From Deltaproteobacteria bacterium (GTDB taxonomy: Bacteria > JAEEML01): DNA of 33,255 nucleotides. The DNA lies in contig JAEEML010000166.1 of assembly GCA_016283195.1 (NCBI GenBank), forward strand, positions 1 to 33,255, written 5' to 3'. Below the pieces are notes generated by a model that saw only the letters and a list, made by a program, of their open reading frames with translations, searched no databases and was not told the origin of the DNA. A program made the position numbers and the translations under genes. The first letter of the stretch is position 1. Each line of letters starts with the position of its first letter. Shown piece after piece: positions 25,083 to 33,255 of this stretch.

Positions 25083-26312
25083 TCAAAACAATTGCCCGGT
25101 TTTTATAAAATCAAGCAAATTAGCATGGATAATGCCATTCCGATGTTGCAGCAAATAATCTGTCGTCAGCACATATTTAGGATAATTGTCATTAATCATT
25201 TCCAATGAGCGATATTCACGGTCTTCGGTATCTCGGCTTTGCATGATTGTATAGGCCACCTGAATATAGGCATAATTCATGGATTTGCCACGCACAATAA
25301 AGTCGCATTCCAGTTTACCGATGCGGCCGATGCTGATTTGGTAATCATGCGATCTGGCATAAATGTAAAGCATATTTTCCAGAACAGGCCCATAATTGAT
25401 GCGGTTATCAGTATTATCGGCATAAAAAAAGCTCAAATCAGCAAGGTAATACTTTTTTTCATTTTTTAAGGCCTTTTTTGATTTAATATCAAAGCGCGAA
25501 CATTCATATAAAATTTTTGCATTAACGAGAATCCGAAGATAACGGGCAAGGGTTTCACGGGTGATGGCGATTCCCTGTGCTCTTAGGGCATTGTATATAT
25601 TAGAAATATTTGTCGTTGCTCCAAAATTTGCTATCAAATATTTTCTAACGGCATCAAAAGTTTCCCGGTCGCGGATCTTCATCCTATGGCAGATATCTTT
25701 TTCAAAAATTTCCTGAATAATACTCCCAACATAACGTTGTTTTTCTGTAAGATCGCTATATTGCAATGCTTTTGGAAATCCACCGGACAAGATATATTGA
25801 TTGAGTTCGGCAAGTGGATTTACCTCTATAGCAAGCCCATAGAAGAGCTTCATCTTTTCGTATTCTTCAAAACTGAGCGGAAACATTTCAAATTCGATAT
25901 AGCGGCCCGTGAGTTTTGTAACAAGGGCGCCACTAAGGAGATAGGAGTTTGAGCCGGTGATAAAAATCGACCAACCACCATCAGTTCTAAAACCATTGAT
26001 GACTGGTTCAAAATCGCGCACGTTCTGGATTTCATCAATAAACAGATATTTGCGCCCGGCCCCAGCATCATGCGCTTCAATAAGCTTTTCAAGCGCATCG
26101 GCATTAGTTATCCGGCGGTATTGGCGGGCATCCAAATCGAGATAGACAATCTGATCTGGCTTAACCCCACTAGCTACCAGTTCCTGGGCAATTGTCTGCA
26201 TCAGACTTGATTTACCACAGCGCCGCACACCGGTAATAACTTTAATGATCTCCTCATCATGATAAAATCCGCGTATCTTTTTAAGATATAGTTCCCTAGG
26301 AAAAAGTTCCAT
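25083..26312 (-). CDS. AAA ATPase with DUF4143 domain (COG1373-type)
   Basis: 409 residues. The N-terminal ATPase has Walker A GVRRCGKSS (about 28-36) and Walker B KYLFIDEIQNV (about 88-98), then ITGSNSYLLSG (sensor). The C-terminal DUF4143 part follows from about 200 (DICHRMKIRDRETFDAVRKY shortened to KDICHRMKIRD) and ends with a nuclease-fold-like segment (GKLECDFIV, AYIQVAYTI). AGGAG lies 6 nt before the ATG. These proteins are frequent in anaerobes and have no settled role. It is convergent with the lipoprotein gene and divergent from the recombinase. Confidence 0.9.
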   Translation of the reverse strand: MELFPRELYLKKIRGFYHDEEIIKVITGVRRCGKSSLMQTIAQELVASGVKPDQIVYLDLDARQYRRITNADALEKLIEAHDAGAGRKYLFIDEIQNVRDFEPVINGFRTDGGWSIFITGSNSYLLSGALVTKLTGRYIEFEMFPLSFEEYEKMKLFYGLAIEVNPLAELNQYILSGGFPKALQYSDLTEKQRYVGSIIQEIFEKDICHRMKIRDRETFDAVRKYLIANFGATTNISNIYNALRAQGIAITRETLARYLRILVNAKILYECSRFDIKSKKALKNEKKYYLADLSFFYADNTDNRINYGPVLENMLYIYARSHDYQISIGRIGKLECDFIVRGKSMNYAYIQVAYTIMQSRDTEDREYRSLEMINDNYPKYVLTTDYLLQHRNGIIHANLLDFIKTGQLF

Positions 26313-26361
26313 GCCATACTCCTGACGCTGGCATCATAACAGATGCTCCGGAATAGTATGC

Positions 26362-26408
26362 GTTAAGCCGTCACTTTTAGCAATTTTTTTCAAAACTGAC
26401 GGCTTAAC
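26362..26408. repeat. Perfect 12-bp-arm inverted repeat, loop-conserved hairpin family
   Basis: GTTAAGCCGTCA (26362-26373) is matched exactly by TGACGGCTTAAC (26397-26408), with a 23-nt loop CTTTTAGCAA...CAAAAC. Loop and outer stem are those of 104-152 read on the minus strand, while the inner stem differs in a complementary way. It sits between divergent genes (ATPase and recombinase), so it is not an ordinary terminator. Confidence 0.75.
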
Positions 26409-26527
26409 TCGCCTTTTTGGGGGGCTTTAGCCGGCGGCCTCTTGAGACTGCGCCTCCATGGCTTAAGCCTCACAGGACAGCTATTACTTACGCTGATAGC
26501 CCATTATCCTGCCTTGGGAGGTTCTAT

Positions 26528-27127
26528 ATGAACAAGCAATACGGATATATCCGAGTCAGCACCAGGGAGCAAAATGAAGACCGCCAGCTCAGCGCACTTC
26601 TTAGCCTAGGCCTTGCGCCTAAGCAGCTTTTTATAGAAAAACAGTCCGGCAAGGATTTTGAGAGGCCGCAATATAAAAAGCTAATTAAAAAGCTTAGTTA
26701 TGGTGATACATTATATATCAAGAGCATCGATCGCCTAGGTAGAAATTATGCCGAAATTCTGGAGCAATGGCGGCTTTTAACCAAAGGCAAAGGTGTGGAA
26801 ATCTGCGTACTAGATATGCCCCTGCTGGATACGCGCCGCGACAAAGATCTCACTGGCACGCTCATTGCCGATATTGTCCTAGAGCTTCTTTCATACGTCG
26901 CCGAAACCGAACGCAATATGATTCGCCAGCGCCAGGCAGAAGGCATTGCCGCCGCCAAAGCGCGCGGTAAAACCTGGGGACGCCCCAAGCGAAAGCTTCA
27001 GCCAAGCTTTTTTGCGGCCTTAAAAGCTTGGAAAAGCGGAGAGATAACCTGTGCTATGGCGGCAAGTAGCTGTGGCATGACTCTGGCGAATTTTAGGTAT
27101 CACGCGGGGCGACAAGCAGGAAATTAG
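26528..27127 (+). CDS. Small serine recombinase (resolvase/invertase family)
   Basis: 199 residues from ATG 26528, with GGGAGG 7 nt upstream. The catalytic domain covers about 1-140: YGYIRVSTREQNEDRQ holds the nucleophile serine (S10), and IKSIDRLGRN and AETERNMIRQRQAEGI carry the conserved arginines and E-helix. A helix-turn-helix follows at about 150-199, with GRPKRK at its start. It is the length of resolvases and invertases, not of large serine integrases, so inversion or resolution of a nearby segment is expected. A 28-bp dyad directly after its stop and inverted 12-bp sequences at 27149/27250 are candidate sites. It opens the restriction-like island. Confidence 0.92.
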   Translation: MNKQYGYIRVSTREQNEDRQLSALLSLGLAPKQLFIEKQSGKDFERPQYKKLIKKLSYGDTLYIKSIDRLGRNYAEILEQWRLLTKGKGVEICVLDMPLLDTRRDKDLTGTLIADIVLELLSYVAETERNMIRQRQAEGIAAAKARGKTWGRPKRKLQPSFFAALKAWKSGEITCAMAASSCGMTLANFRYHAGRQAGN

Positions 27128-27137
27128 CCAAGATTAT

Positions 27138-27165
27138 GTGCGGGAAAAGTCTACTTTTCCCACAC
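27138..27165. other. Candidate recombinase site: 28-bp dyad downstream of the recombinase gene
   Basis: GTG, one base, GGGAAAAG, TCTA centre, CTTTTCCC, one base, CAC form a near-perfect dyad beginning 10 nt after the recombinase stop. Its half GTCTACTTTTCC (27149-27160) is repeated in inverted orientation at 27250-27261 (GGAAAAGTAGAC). Small serine recombinases use imperfect dyads of about 26 bp; the assignment is inference. No T-run follows, so it is a poor terminator. Confidence 0.45.
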
Positions 27166-27283
27166 CACGTGCTTGTTAGTCAGTAGATACAGCAAACCCG
27201 CATCAATACTGAGTTTTATGCCTAGCAAATTCTGGCAAAAAGTAAAGTAGGAAAAGTAGACAATTCCTACCACTTAACCATGA

Positions 27284-27357
27284 TTGGGCGAAAAGATGGC
27301 TGAGAGGCAAGCCAAATTGCGTGAACCTGGTGCACAGCATGGAGAAAAACTCCCATG
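27284..27357 (+). promoter_or_regulatory. THI-box-like leader and start-codon hairpin of the methylase gene
   Basis: The leader carries GGCTGAGAGG (27298-27307) and TGAACCTG (27322-27329), the two most conserved words of the TPP riboswitch, 17 nt apart, with TTGG(G)C and GCCAA placed to pair around the first. The pyrophosphate-side loop (TAATGCCAGCG) is missing. A hairpin at 27338-27357, CATGGAG/CT(C)CCATG, holds both the GGAG ribosome site and the ATG. Either a degenerate or altered riboswitch-like control, or chance. Confidence 0.3.
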
Positions 27358-29301
27358 TTAATAGGCATCCAGGATGAAATACTGCGCCTTGCCCAATTAG
27401 GCTTGCTTAACCTGCTACTCAAAGACCAAACAACCGGTCATAACATCCGCTGGGCAACTGATGCCTATGTCCAAATTGGGCATGCTTATGAACGAAATGC
27501 CGAAATTACAGCTGATGTAATTACTGGCGAGCATTCGGGGGTAATCCGCAATCGCGCCCGCAAAGAACTCGAATTACAATCAGGCCGCACCAAATCTCAT
27601 GCAGAGGTATTTACTCCCATTTGGGTATGTAATCGAATGATTGATGAGCTTTTGGCAGATATTAGTACCACTTGTTCTGAATGTGGCAAAGCAAATCCAT
27701 TTATCTATTCAAGATGCCTGGAAATTACCTGCGGTGAAGCTCCATTTTTAGTGCAACGCTATGATGTATTAACCGGCGAGATTATCCCTATTGAGCAGCG
27801 CAAGGGCATATTAGATCGCAAGTTGCAATGTGCCTATTCACTAAAAAAAGATAATATTATCAATGAAAATTGCGAAATTTTAAAGATTATTATCTGTGCT
27901 TTTCAATCAGTTTACGGCTACGAATTGCAAGGTGACAATCTGCTTATTGCACGGCTGAATCTCTATATGACATTTGAAGAGTATCTCCAATATATCTGCG
28001 AGCGAAAGCCAACCTACGAAGAAAGCCTAAAGATGATCGAAATTATCACCTGGAATCTTTGGCAGATGGATGGGCTTACTGGACATACGCCGTGTGGTGA
28101 AAGCGCAGTATCCTCACAGCTTTCGCTCTTTGATTTCATGGAAATAAGCGATAAGCCACAAGAAACACCCAAGCCATGCAAAGTACGTTTTTATATTAGA
28201 CCCCAAAAGTTTAAAACGCTCACTATTCAGCAAATCGCAGAGCAAGGAGGACAGAGTATGAAATTCAATTATATCATAGGAAACCCGCCGTATCAGGAAG
28301 AAACAGCTGACACATCTGATATGCCTATCTACAATAGTTTTATGGATGCTGCGTACAAGGTTGCTGACAAAGTAGAGTTGATTACTCCGGCGCGTTTTTT
28401 GTTTAATGCAGGAAAAACTCCAGAGAATTGGAACGAAAAGATGCTTAATGATGAGCATTTGAAGGTCCTGAAATATACCCAAAAGAGTTCAGATATTTTT
28501 GCCAATACGGACATTAAAGGTGGCATTGCGATAACTTATAGGGATGCAAATAAGTATTTTGGAGCTATTGGAGCATATTCTCAATTTTCTGAATTAAATA
28601 GCATCAGAAATAAAGTTATCAGTAAACCTGATTTTTCTTCGTTATCTGAATGGGTTTATGCACCTGAAAGTTATAAATTTTCAGAAGCACTTCATGCAGA
28701 GAATCCTGAGATTCGGTTTAAGGGGGAAAATGTGGGAATCCTAAGTAAAGGACATGATTATGATGTTGTCACCAATATTTTTTCCAAATTGCCGAACATT
28801 TTCATTGATGAAAAAACAACAGATAATGAAAATTGGCTTGGCTTTGTAGGTCTTATCGGAAATAAACGTTTTACAAAATATATCAAACGAAAATATATTC
28901 GTCCACATGAAAACCTTGATAAATACAAAGTTATTCTTCCAAAATCGAATGGTTCTGGTGCAATAGGAGAAGTTTTATCAACGCCCGTCATCGGGACGCC
29001 CGTCATCGGGCATACCCAATCTTTTATAAGCATTGGTGCATTAGAGACCGAAAGAGAAGCAGAAAACCTACTGAAATACATAAAAAGCAAATTTGCTCGA
29101 ACAATGCTTGGTATCTTGAAAATAACGCAAGATAATAAAAAGAAAACTTGGAAATATGTTCCTCTCCAAGACTTTACCTCTAAATCCGACATTGACTGGA
29201 CCAAATCCATTCCAGACATAGACCAGCAATTATATAAAAAATATGGGCTGGATAAAAGCGAAATCGACTTCATCGAAAGCCATGTAAAGGCAATGGCATA
29301 A
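27355..29301 (+). CDS. Eco57I-type N6-adenine DNA methyltransferase
   Basis: 648 residues. A helical N-terminal part (1-80) is followed by HAEVFTPIWVCNRMI (82-96), motif I in the altered form LEITCGEAPF (122-131), a Cys pair (CSEC) inserted just before it, GYELQGDN, and the catalytic NPPY at about 310-313 (YIIGNPPYQEE). The C-terminal third (about 430-640) is a target recognition region, including TPVIGTPVIGHTQSF and KFARTMLGILKITQDN. It should methylate adenine in a specific DNA sequence. It is followed after 26 nt by the helicase fusion gene, so the two form a modification/restriction pair. GGAG and the start codon lie in a hairpin. Confidence 0.87.
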   Translation: MLIGIQDEILRLAQLGLLNLLLKDQTTGHNIRWATDAYVQIGHAYERNAEITADVITGEHSGVIRNRARKELELQSGRTKSHAEVFTPIWVCNRMIDELLADISTTCSECGKANPFIYSRCLEITCGEAPFLVQRYDVLTGEIIPIEQRKGILDRKLQCAYSLKKDNIINENCEILKIIICAFQSVYGYELQGDNLLIARLNLYMTFEEYLQYICERKPTYEESLKMIEIITWNLWQMDGLTGHTPCGESAVSSQLSLFDFMEISDKPQETPKPCKVRFYIRPQKFKTLTIQQIAEQGGQSMKFNYIIGNPPYQEETADTSDMPIYNSFMDAAYKVADKVELITPARFLFNAGKTPENWNEKMLNDEHLKVLKYTQKSSDIFANTDIKGGIAITYRDANKYFGAIGAYSQFSELNSIRNKVISKPDFSSLSEWVYAPESYKFSEALHAENPEIRFKGENVGILSKGHDYDVVTNIFSKLPNIFIDEKTTDNENWLGFVGLIGNKRFTKYIKRKYIRPHENLDKYKVILPKSNGSGAIGEVLSTPVIGTPVIGHTQSFISIGALETEREAENLLKYIKSKFARTMLGILKITQDNKKKTWKYVPLQDFTSKSDIDWTKSIPDIDQQLYKKYGLDKSEIDFIESHVKAMA

Positions 29302-29327
29302 GACTATCAAAAGATTGGAGAGCCACA

Positions 29328-32300
29328 ATGGGAACCACCATACAAATAGAAACCATTAAAGAAATCCGCCCTATGATCTATGCCTACAATACCCCCGGAG
29401 TGAGCTACCACGATGGGTGGACCAAAATCGGCTATACTGAGATGCAAACCGTCGAAAACCGCATCGACCAACAAACTAAAACCGCCGATATTCAATGGAC
29501 TCTTGCGTGGAAACACATCGCTTTATACAACGACGAGAGTTTTGAAGCTTTCACAGATAATGATTTCCATAATTATCTGGAAATTTTTAAACATATCGAA
29601 CGTAAAAATGACGAAAATGGCCGCAGAGAATGGTTCCACATTGACGGCGAAACATCAAAAGCCTATTTTGATGAGTTTTCTGCACGTGAATGGCAAAATG
29701 ATATAAAAACCGATTATACACTACGCGATGAGCAAAATCGCGCCGTTGAAATGACCAAAACCTATTTTGAAAATGGCGGCAGCGAATTTTTGTGGAACGC
29801 CAAACCCAGATTTGGCAAATGTTTGGCGGCCTATGATTTAATCCGCCGCATGAAAATGAAAAATGTTCTTATCGTAACAAACAGGCCAAGTGTGGCTAAT
29901 TCATGGCTGGATGATTTCGTTAAATTCATCCATTGGCGCAATGAATACCGTTTTGTGACAGAGAATGACTCACTCAAAAAAAGTGCCAACAATTGTTTTG
30001 TGATGTCGCGCCAACAGTTCGTTGATTATAAATTTGATAATAACCTACCAAATATTGGCATGATTGCCTTTGAGTCGTTGCAAAGTCTAAAAGGCTCTGT
30101 TTATCACGGCGGAAAATATGACAAGCTGGATTGGATTCATGAATTAAAGTTTGATCTACTCATAGTCGATGAATCGCATGAAGGTGTGGACACACGCAAA
30201 ACTGACTGGGCCTTTGAAAATATTACGAAAAAACATACGCTATATTTGTCTGGTACACCATTCAAAGCAATCGCTAATGAGGATTTTGGTGCAGATCAGG
30301 TTTTTAATTGGTCTTATGCCGATGAACAAGCAGCAAAAGAACAATATTACCTGGCCGGTGTCTCTAATCCCTATGAACGACTGCCACGGATGTCGATGTT
30401 TACTTATCAGCTTTCGGCAATGATTCGCGACGAGCTGGAAAAAGGCTGCATGATTACAGAAGATGAAACTGTCGATTATACGTTCGATTTAAATGAATTT
30501 TTCAAAACAAATAGTAAAGGTGAATTTATCCATTTATCGGAAATAAAAAAATTTCTAAATACTTTGACAGTAAATGAAAAATATCCTTTTTCGACGCCAG
30601 AACTGCGCAATGAACTATGCCATACGCTATGGATACTGGATCGCGTAAGTAGTGCCAAAGCGCTGGCTAATCTTTTAAAATCGCACCCTGTTTTTGAAAA
30701 TTATGAGATTATACTCGCTGCTGGTGACGGTATTATCGATGAAAATGAAAAGCGAGAACGCGCTTTTGACAAGGTAACAAATGCTATCAGAAAACACAAT
30801 AAAACCATCACCTTAAGTGTGGGGCAATTAACTGTTGGCGTAACTATTCCTGAGTGGAGTGGCGTATTAATGCTGTGCAATATGACAAGCCCTGCCGCCT
30901 ATATACAGGCGGCATTCAGAGCACAAAATCCTTATACATTTAAACGCTCGGGTACTACAAGGCCACAGTACTTCCGCAAAGAAAATGCTTATATCTTTGA
31001 CTTTGATCCCGCGCGGACACTCATTATTTTCGACGAATTTGCCAATAATCTTTCGCTTTCTACGAGTGAAGGGCGGGGGACAACAATTAACCGCGAGGAA
31101 AATATCCGCCGTCTCTTAAATTTCTTCCCGGTATTAGGCGAAGATAACGACGGCAAAATGATTGAACTAGATGCAGCAAAAGTGCTAACAATTCCAAGAC
31201 GGATTAAAAGTCTGGAAGTTGTCAGACGCGGCTTTATGTCAAACTTTTTGTTCCAGAATATTTCTAATATCTTTGGTGCACCTGGCATTGTAAAAGACAT
31301 TCTCAGCAAGCTATCTCCAGCCATTAGCAATGGCAGCTCAAGAGGATCCAAACACGAGGCACCAAAATCATTAGATCATATCGAAGAAATTCCGGTTAAT
31401 GAACAAGGCGAAGTTGATATTTCCAATGAAATCGTAATTGGAACAGCAAAGGAACTTCTGGGTGAAAAACGCTGGGAAATACTTGCTGATGATGCTCAAA
31501 AAGCTGTAAATGATATAAAAATCGAACTACCAACAGCAGAAGGTAGTATTTCTGAAAACACGGCAAAAACCATCGCTACTACTCAAAAGGCAGTAGAAGA
31601 GCTAAAAAAGAACATTGCGGCTAATATTAAGAAAAATGTTGTTACAACGATCGCAGAAAACTATGGCGCAAAATCTAGCCAAAAAATGAAAATGGATTCG
31701 CAAGTTGAAGCCGCAATTGATTCTAAATTTAATAAGCGAAGGTCGGAATATGAACAAAAACTGCGCATTGCTCAGATTGAACTCGAGCGGAGGAGCGAAG
31801 AAGCGGACTCAAGCGGAAATAGCGCAATTCTTGATGAGGGAATGTCTAATTATTTGGCAGATGTCTATAAAACCACAAGAGAATTGACCGAAGGATTACA
31901 AAAAGATGTTGCTGAGATTGCCCAATCTGTTCCCCAAGAACTCGTCGAGAAGCAAGAGCATCTAAAGGCCGAAGCAGCCAAGAAAACGATAGAAGACGAT
32001 GTGCGCGCGCTGCTGCGCGGATTTTCGCGTTCGATACCAAGCTTTCTCATGGCCTATGGTGATGACGATCTGCGATTAAGCAATTTTGATACATACACCG
32101 AGCCAGAAGTATTTAGCGAGGTCACAGGTATTACTCTTGAGAATTTTATCTTTTTGCGCGATGGCGGTGATCATACCGATGAAACAACCGGTAAAACAGA
32201 GCACTTTAAGGGGCAGTTATTTGATGAAATAGTCTTTAATGATTCCGTTAAAGAATTTATGAATAAGCGACGTACTTTAGCCAATTACTTTGATGAATCC

Positions 32301-32732
32301 CTGGATGAGGATATCTTTGATTATATTCCGCCCCAAAAAACAAACCAGATATTTACACCCAAATGGGTCGTAAAAAAAATGGTCGGTGAGTTAGAAGCGG
32401 AAAACCCAGGTTGTTTTGACAATCCCGAAAACACCTTTGCTGATTTATATATGAAATCAGGACTTTACATTACAGAAATAGTCAAACGCCTCTTTAACAG
32501 TGATGGGCTAAAAGCCACCTACCCTGATGAAAAGAAACGAATCAGTCATATTATCAAGCATCAGGTGTATGGTATGGCACCAACCCGGATTATTTATTTG
32601 ATTGCGACAAATTATATATTAGGATTTGATGAAACACTAAAAAAAGAATCTACACATTTTGTGCAGGCAGATGCTGCTGAAGCTGCCAAATCAGGTAAAT
32701 TGCAACAACTGGTTGATGCCTGCTTTGGGTAA
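29328..32732 (+). CDS. GIY-YIG/SF2 helicase/degenerate methylase fusion, restriction subunit
   Basis: 1134 residues. Residues about 15-70 resemble a GIY-YIG-like T5orf172 domain (MIYAYNTPG, GWTKIGYTE, VENRIDQQ). The helicase spans about 130-570: AKPRFGKC (Walker A, with Cys in place of the usual Thr/Ser), DESH (281-284), SGTPF (308-312), TVGVTIPEW and QAAFRAQNP (motifs V/VI, about 500-535). A charged coiled-coil region covers about 700-880. The C-terminal 130 residues (QIFTPKWVVKKMVGELE, FADLYMKSGLYITEIV) mirror the methylase start, but the motif I glycines are lost and NPPY is absent, so it is probably a non-catalytic methylase-like module. GGAG lies 7 nt before the ATG. Likely the DNA-translocating and cutting partner of the upstream methylase. 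Confidence 0.85.
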   Translation: MGTTIQIETIKEIRPMIYAYNTPGVSYHDGWTKIGYTEMQTVENRIDQQTKTADIQWTLAWKHIALYNDESFEAFTDNDFHNYLEIFKHIERKNDENGRREWFHIDGETSKAYFDEFSAREWQNDIKTDYTLRDEQNRAVEMTKTYFENGGSEFLWNAKPRFGKCLAAYDLIRRMKMKNVLIVTNRPSVANSWLDDFVKFIHWRNEYRFVTENDSLKKSANNCFVMSRQQFVDYKFDNNLPNIGMIAFESLQSLKGSVYHGGKYDKLDWIHELKFDLLIVDESHEGVDTRKTDWAFENITKKHTLYLSGTPFKAIANEDFGADQVFNWSYADEQAAKEQYYLAGVSNPYERLPRMSMFTYQLSAMIRDELEKGCMITEDETVDYTFDLNEFFKTNSKGEFIHLSEIKKFLNTLTVNEKYPFSTPELRNELCHTLWILDRVSSAKALANLLKSHPVFENYEIILAAGDGIIDENEKRERAFDKVTNAIRKHNKTITLSVGQLTVGVTIPEWSGVLMLCNMTSPAAYIQAAFRAQNPYTFKRSGTTRPQYFRKENAYIFDFDPARTLIIFDEFANNLSLSTSEGRGTTINREENIRRLLNFFPVLGEDNDGKMIELDAAKVLTIPRRIKSLEVVRRGFMSNFLFQNISNIFGAPGIVKDILSKLSPAISNGSSRGSKHEAPKSLDHIEEIPVNEQGEVDISNEIVIGTAKELLGEKRWEILADDAQKAVNDIKIELPTAEGSISENTAKTIATTQKAVEELKKNIAANIKKNVVTTIAENYGAKSSQKMKMDSQVEAAIDSKFNKRRSEYEQKLRIAQIELERRSEEADSSGNSAILDEGMSNYLADVYKTTRELTEGLQKDVAEIAQSVPQELVEKQEHLKAEAAKKTIEDDVRALLRGFSRSIPSFLMAYGDDDLRLSNFDTYTEPEVFSEVTGITLENFIFLRDGGDHTDETTGKTEHFKGQLFDEIVFNDSVKEFMNKRRTLANYFDESLDEDIFDYIPPQKTNQIFTPKWVVKKMVGELEAENPGCFDNPENTFADLYMKSGLYITEIVKRLFNSDGLKATYPDEKKRISHIIKHQVYGMAPTRIIYLIATNYILGFDETLKKESTHFVQADAAEAAKSGKLQQLVDACFG

Positions 32733-32940
32733 TTATCACTCTATCCATACCCGCCGGCCATCTTTCCCATATTACTGCATATAAAGTGCTCGCACAACAC
32801 ATCTCCCAGCACACACATTGCGCTAATATACAAGCACAAGCATATTGCCGAAAAATCTAACCGTCCTGCCTTTATCTCAAAATATGCCCCGCACGGAAAA
32901 AACTTTCCCGCAGTCAAGAGCCCCAAAAAGAACTATTGCA

Positions 32941-33021
32941 ATGAGTGAGCAAAATGATTATTCTGCGCCAGAGCTAAAAAATGGTTGCTTTGGGGGTAAC
33001 GCCCTAAACGATGGCAGGTAA
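32941..33021 (+). CDS. Possible 26-residue leader ORF
   Basis: ATG 32941 to TAA 33019-33021, ending 3 nt before the ORF6N start; the end of this frame carries the AGG used by the next gene. The product (MSEQNDYSAPELKNGCFGG and 7 more) resembles nothing known and no good ribosome site precedes it. It may be a leader or the tail of a broken gene. The rest of 32733-32940 shows no gene or structure I can support. Confidence 0.25.
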   Translation: MSEQNDYSAPELKNGCFGGNALNDGR

Positions 33022-33024
33022 AAA

Positions 33025-33255
33025 ATGAATAAGGAAATTACCGCTAAGAAGATAGAAGCCAGGATTCTCACCATCAGAAATCAGCAGGTAATGATTGACC
33101 GCGACCTAGCGGAGCTTTACGGAGTGGAGACCAAGCGACTTAATGAACAGGTAAAGCGCAATATTGAACGGTTTCCTGAAAACTTTATGTTTCAATTGAA
33201 TAATGAAGAATTTGCCCATTGGAAGTCGCAATTTGCGACCTCCAATGCCGATAAA
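33025..33255 (+). CDS. ORF6N domain protein, cut by the window edge
   Basis: The first 77 residues of a protein that starts MNKEITAKKIEARILTIRNQ and has the ORF6N signature VMIDRDLAELYGVETKRLNEQVKRN (written here in part: MIDRDLAELYGVETKRLNEQ) and RFPENFMFQL. ORF6N is a DNA-binding domain first seen in phage antirepressor-like proteins and is common in accessory islands of anaerobes. AGG lies 7 nt before the ATG. The C-terminal part, which usually decides the role, is outside the window. Confidence 0.88.
   Translation, partial: MNKEITAKKIEARILTIRNQQVMIDRDLAELYGVETKRLNEQVKRNIERFPENFMFQLNNEEFAHWKSQFATSNADK

Noticed and set aside
28983-29012. Tandem 15-bp repeat (ACGCCCGTCATCGGG twice) in the methylase gene, possible specificity switch
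   Set aside because: The encoded TPVIGTPVIGHTQ resembles the doubled motif that I recall in many homologs (STPLIGEPLIG type), so it is more likely a normal family feature than a new switch.

Overview
The window reads as a chromosomal stretch of a Gram-negative bacterium. Several genes carry lipobox signal peptides (17116, 18524, 24203 and 6653), one encodes an outer-membrane TonB-dependent receptor (21627), and one encodes a secreted ankyrin protein (12761). Iron-sulfur, flavodoxin and aldo/keto reductase genes fit an anaerobic or redox-flexible, possibly host-associated lifestyle. The phylum cannot be set from this sequence alone.

Layout. 269-3003 (minus): a tight four-gene operon of a YwnB-like NAD(P)-binding protein, an Rrf2 regulator, a zinc-type macrodomain ADP-ribose hydrolase and a class-M sirtuin (SirTM). 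A promoter with a perfect 12-bp-arm palindrome lies in front of it. 3417-5272 (plus): a cation diffusion facilitator and an iron-sulfur-type flavoprotein. 5380-8658 (minus): a redox regulon of aldo/keto reductase, LysR regulator, lipoprotein-leader flavodoxin and sugar O-acetyltransferase. Two duplicated promoters carry the same LysR-type dyad. 8830-10700: a DUF1016/YhcG nuclease flanked by a 124-bp repeat pair and a LysR gene fragment. 10711-12446 (minus): a DUF362 ferredoxin-like protein with a disturbed 5' end and a broken serine beta-lactamase-type gene.

12761-15715 (plus): a large secreted protein of about 25 ankyrin repeats. 15965-18357: a translationally coupled pair of a coiled-coil membrane protein and a lipoprotein, of unknown role. 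18524-21481: an Ig-like lipoprotein, a DUF4412-like secreted protein and recN. 21627-25027: a TonB-dependent receptor overlapping a lipoprotein that consists only of the 5'-nucleotidase C-terminal domain. 25083-26312 (minus): a DUF4143 AAA ATPase. 26528-33255 (plus): an accessory island with a small serine recombinase and candidate site, a two-gene restriction-modification-like module (Eco57I-type methylase, then a GIY-YIG/helicase/degenerate methylase fusion), and the start of an ORF6N protein.

Most noteworthy points: a hairpin family whose stems change in a complementary way while the loop stays constant (104-152 and 26362-26408, with weaker relatives); the duplicated LysR-type operator; the redox/ADP-ribosylation operon; and the split restriction-like system behind a recombinase and a THI-box-like leader.
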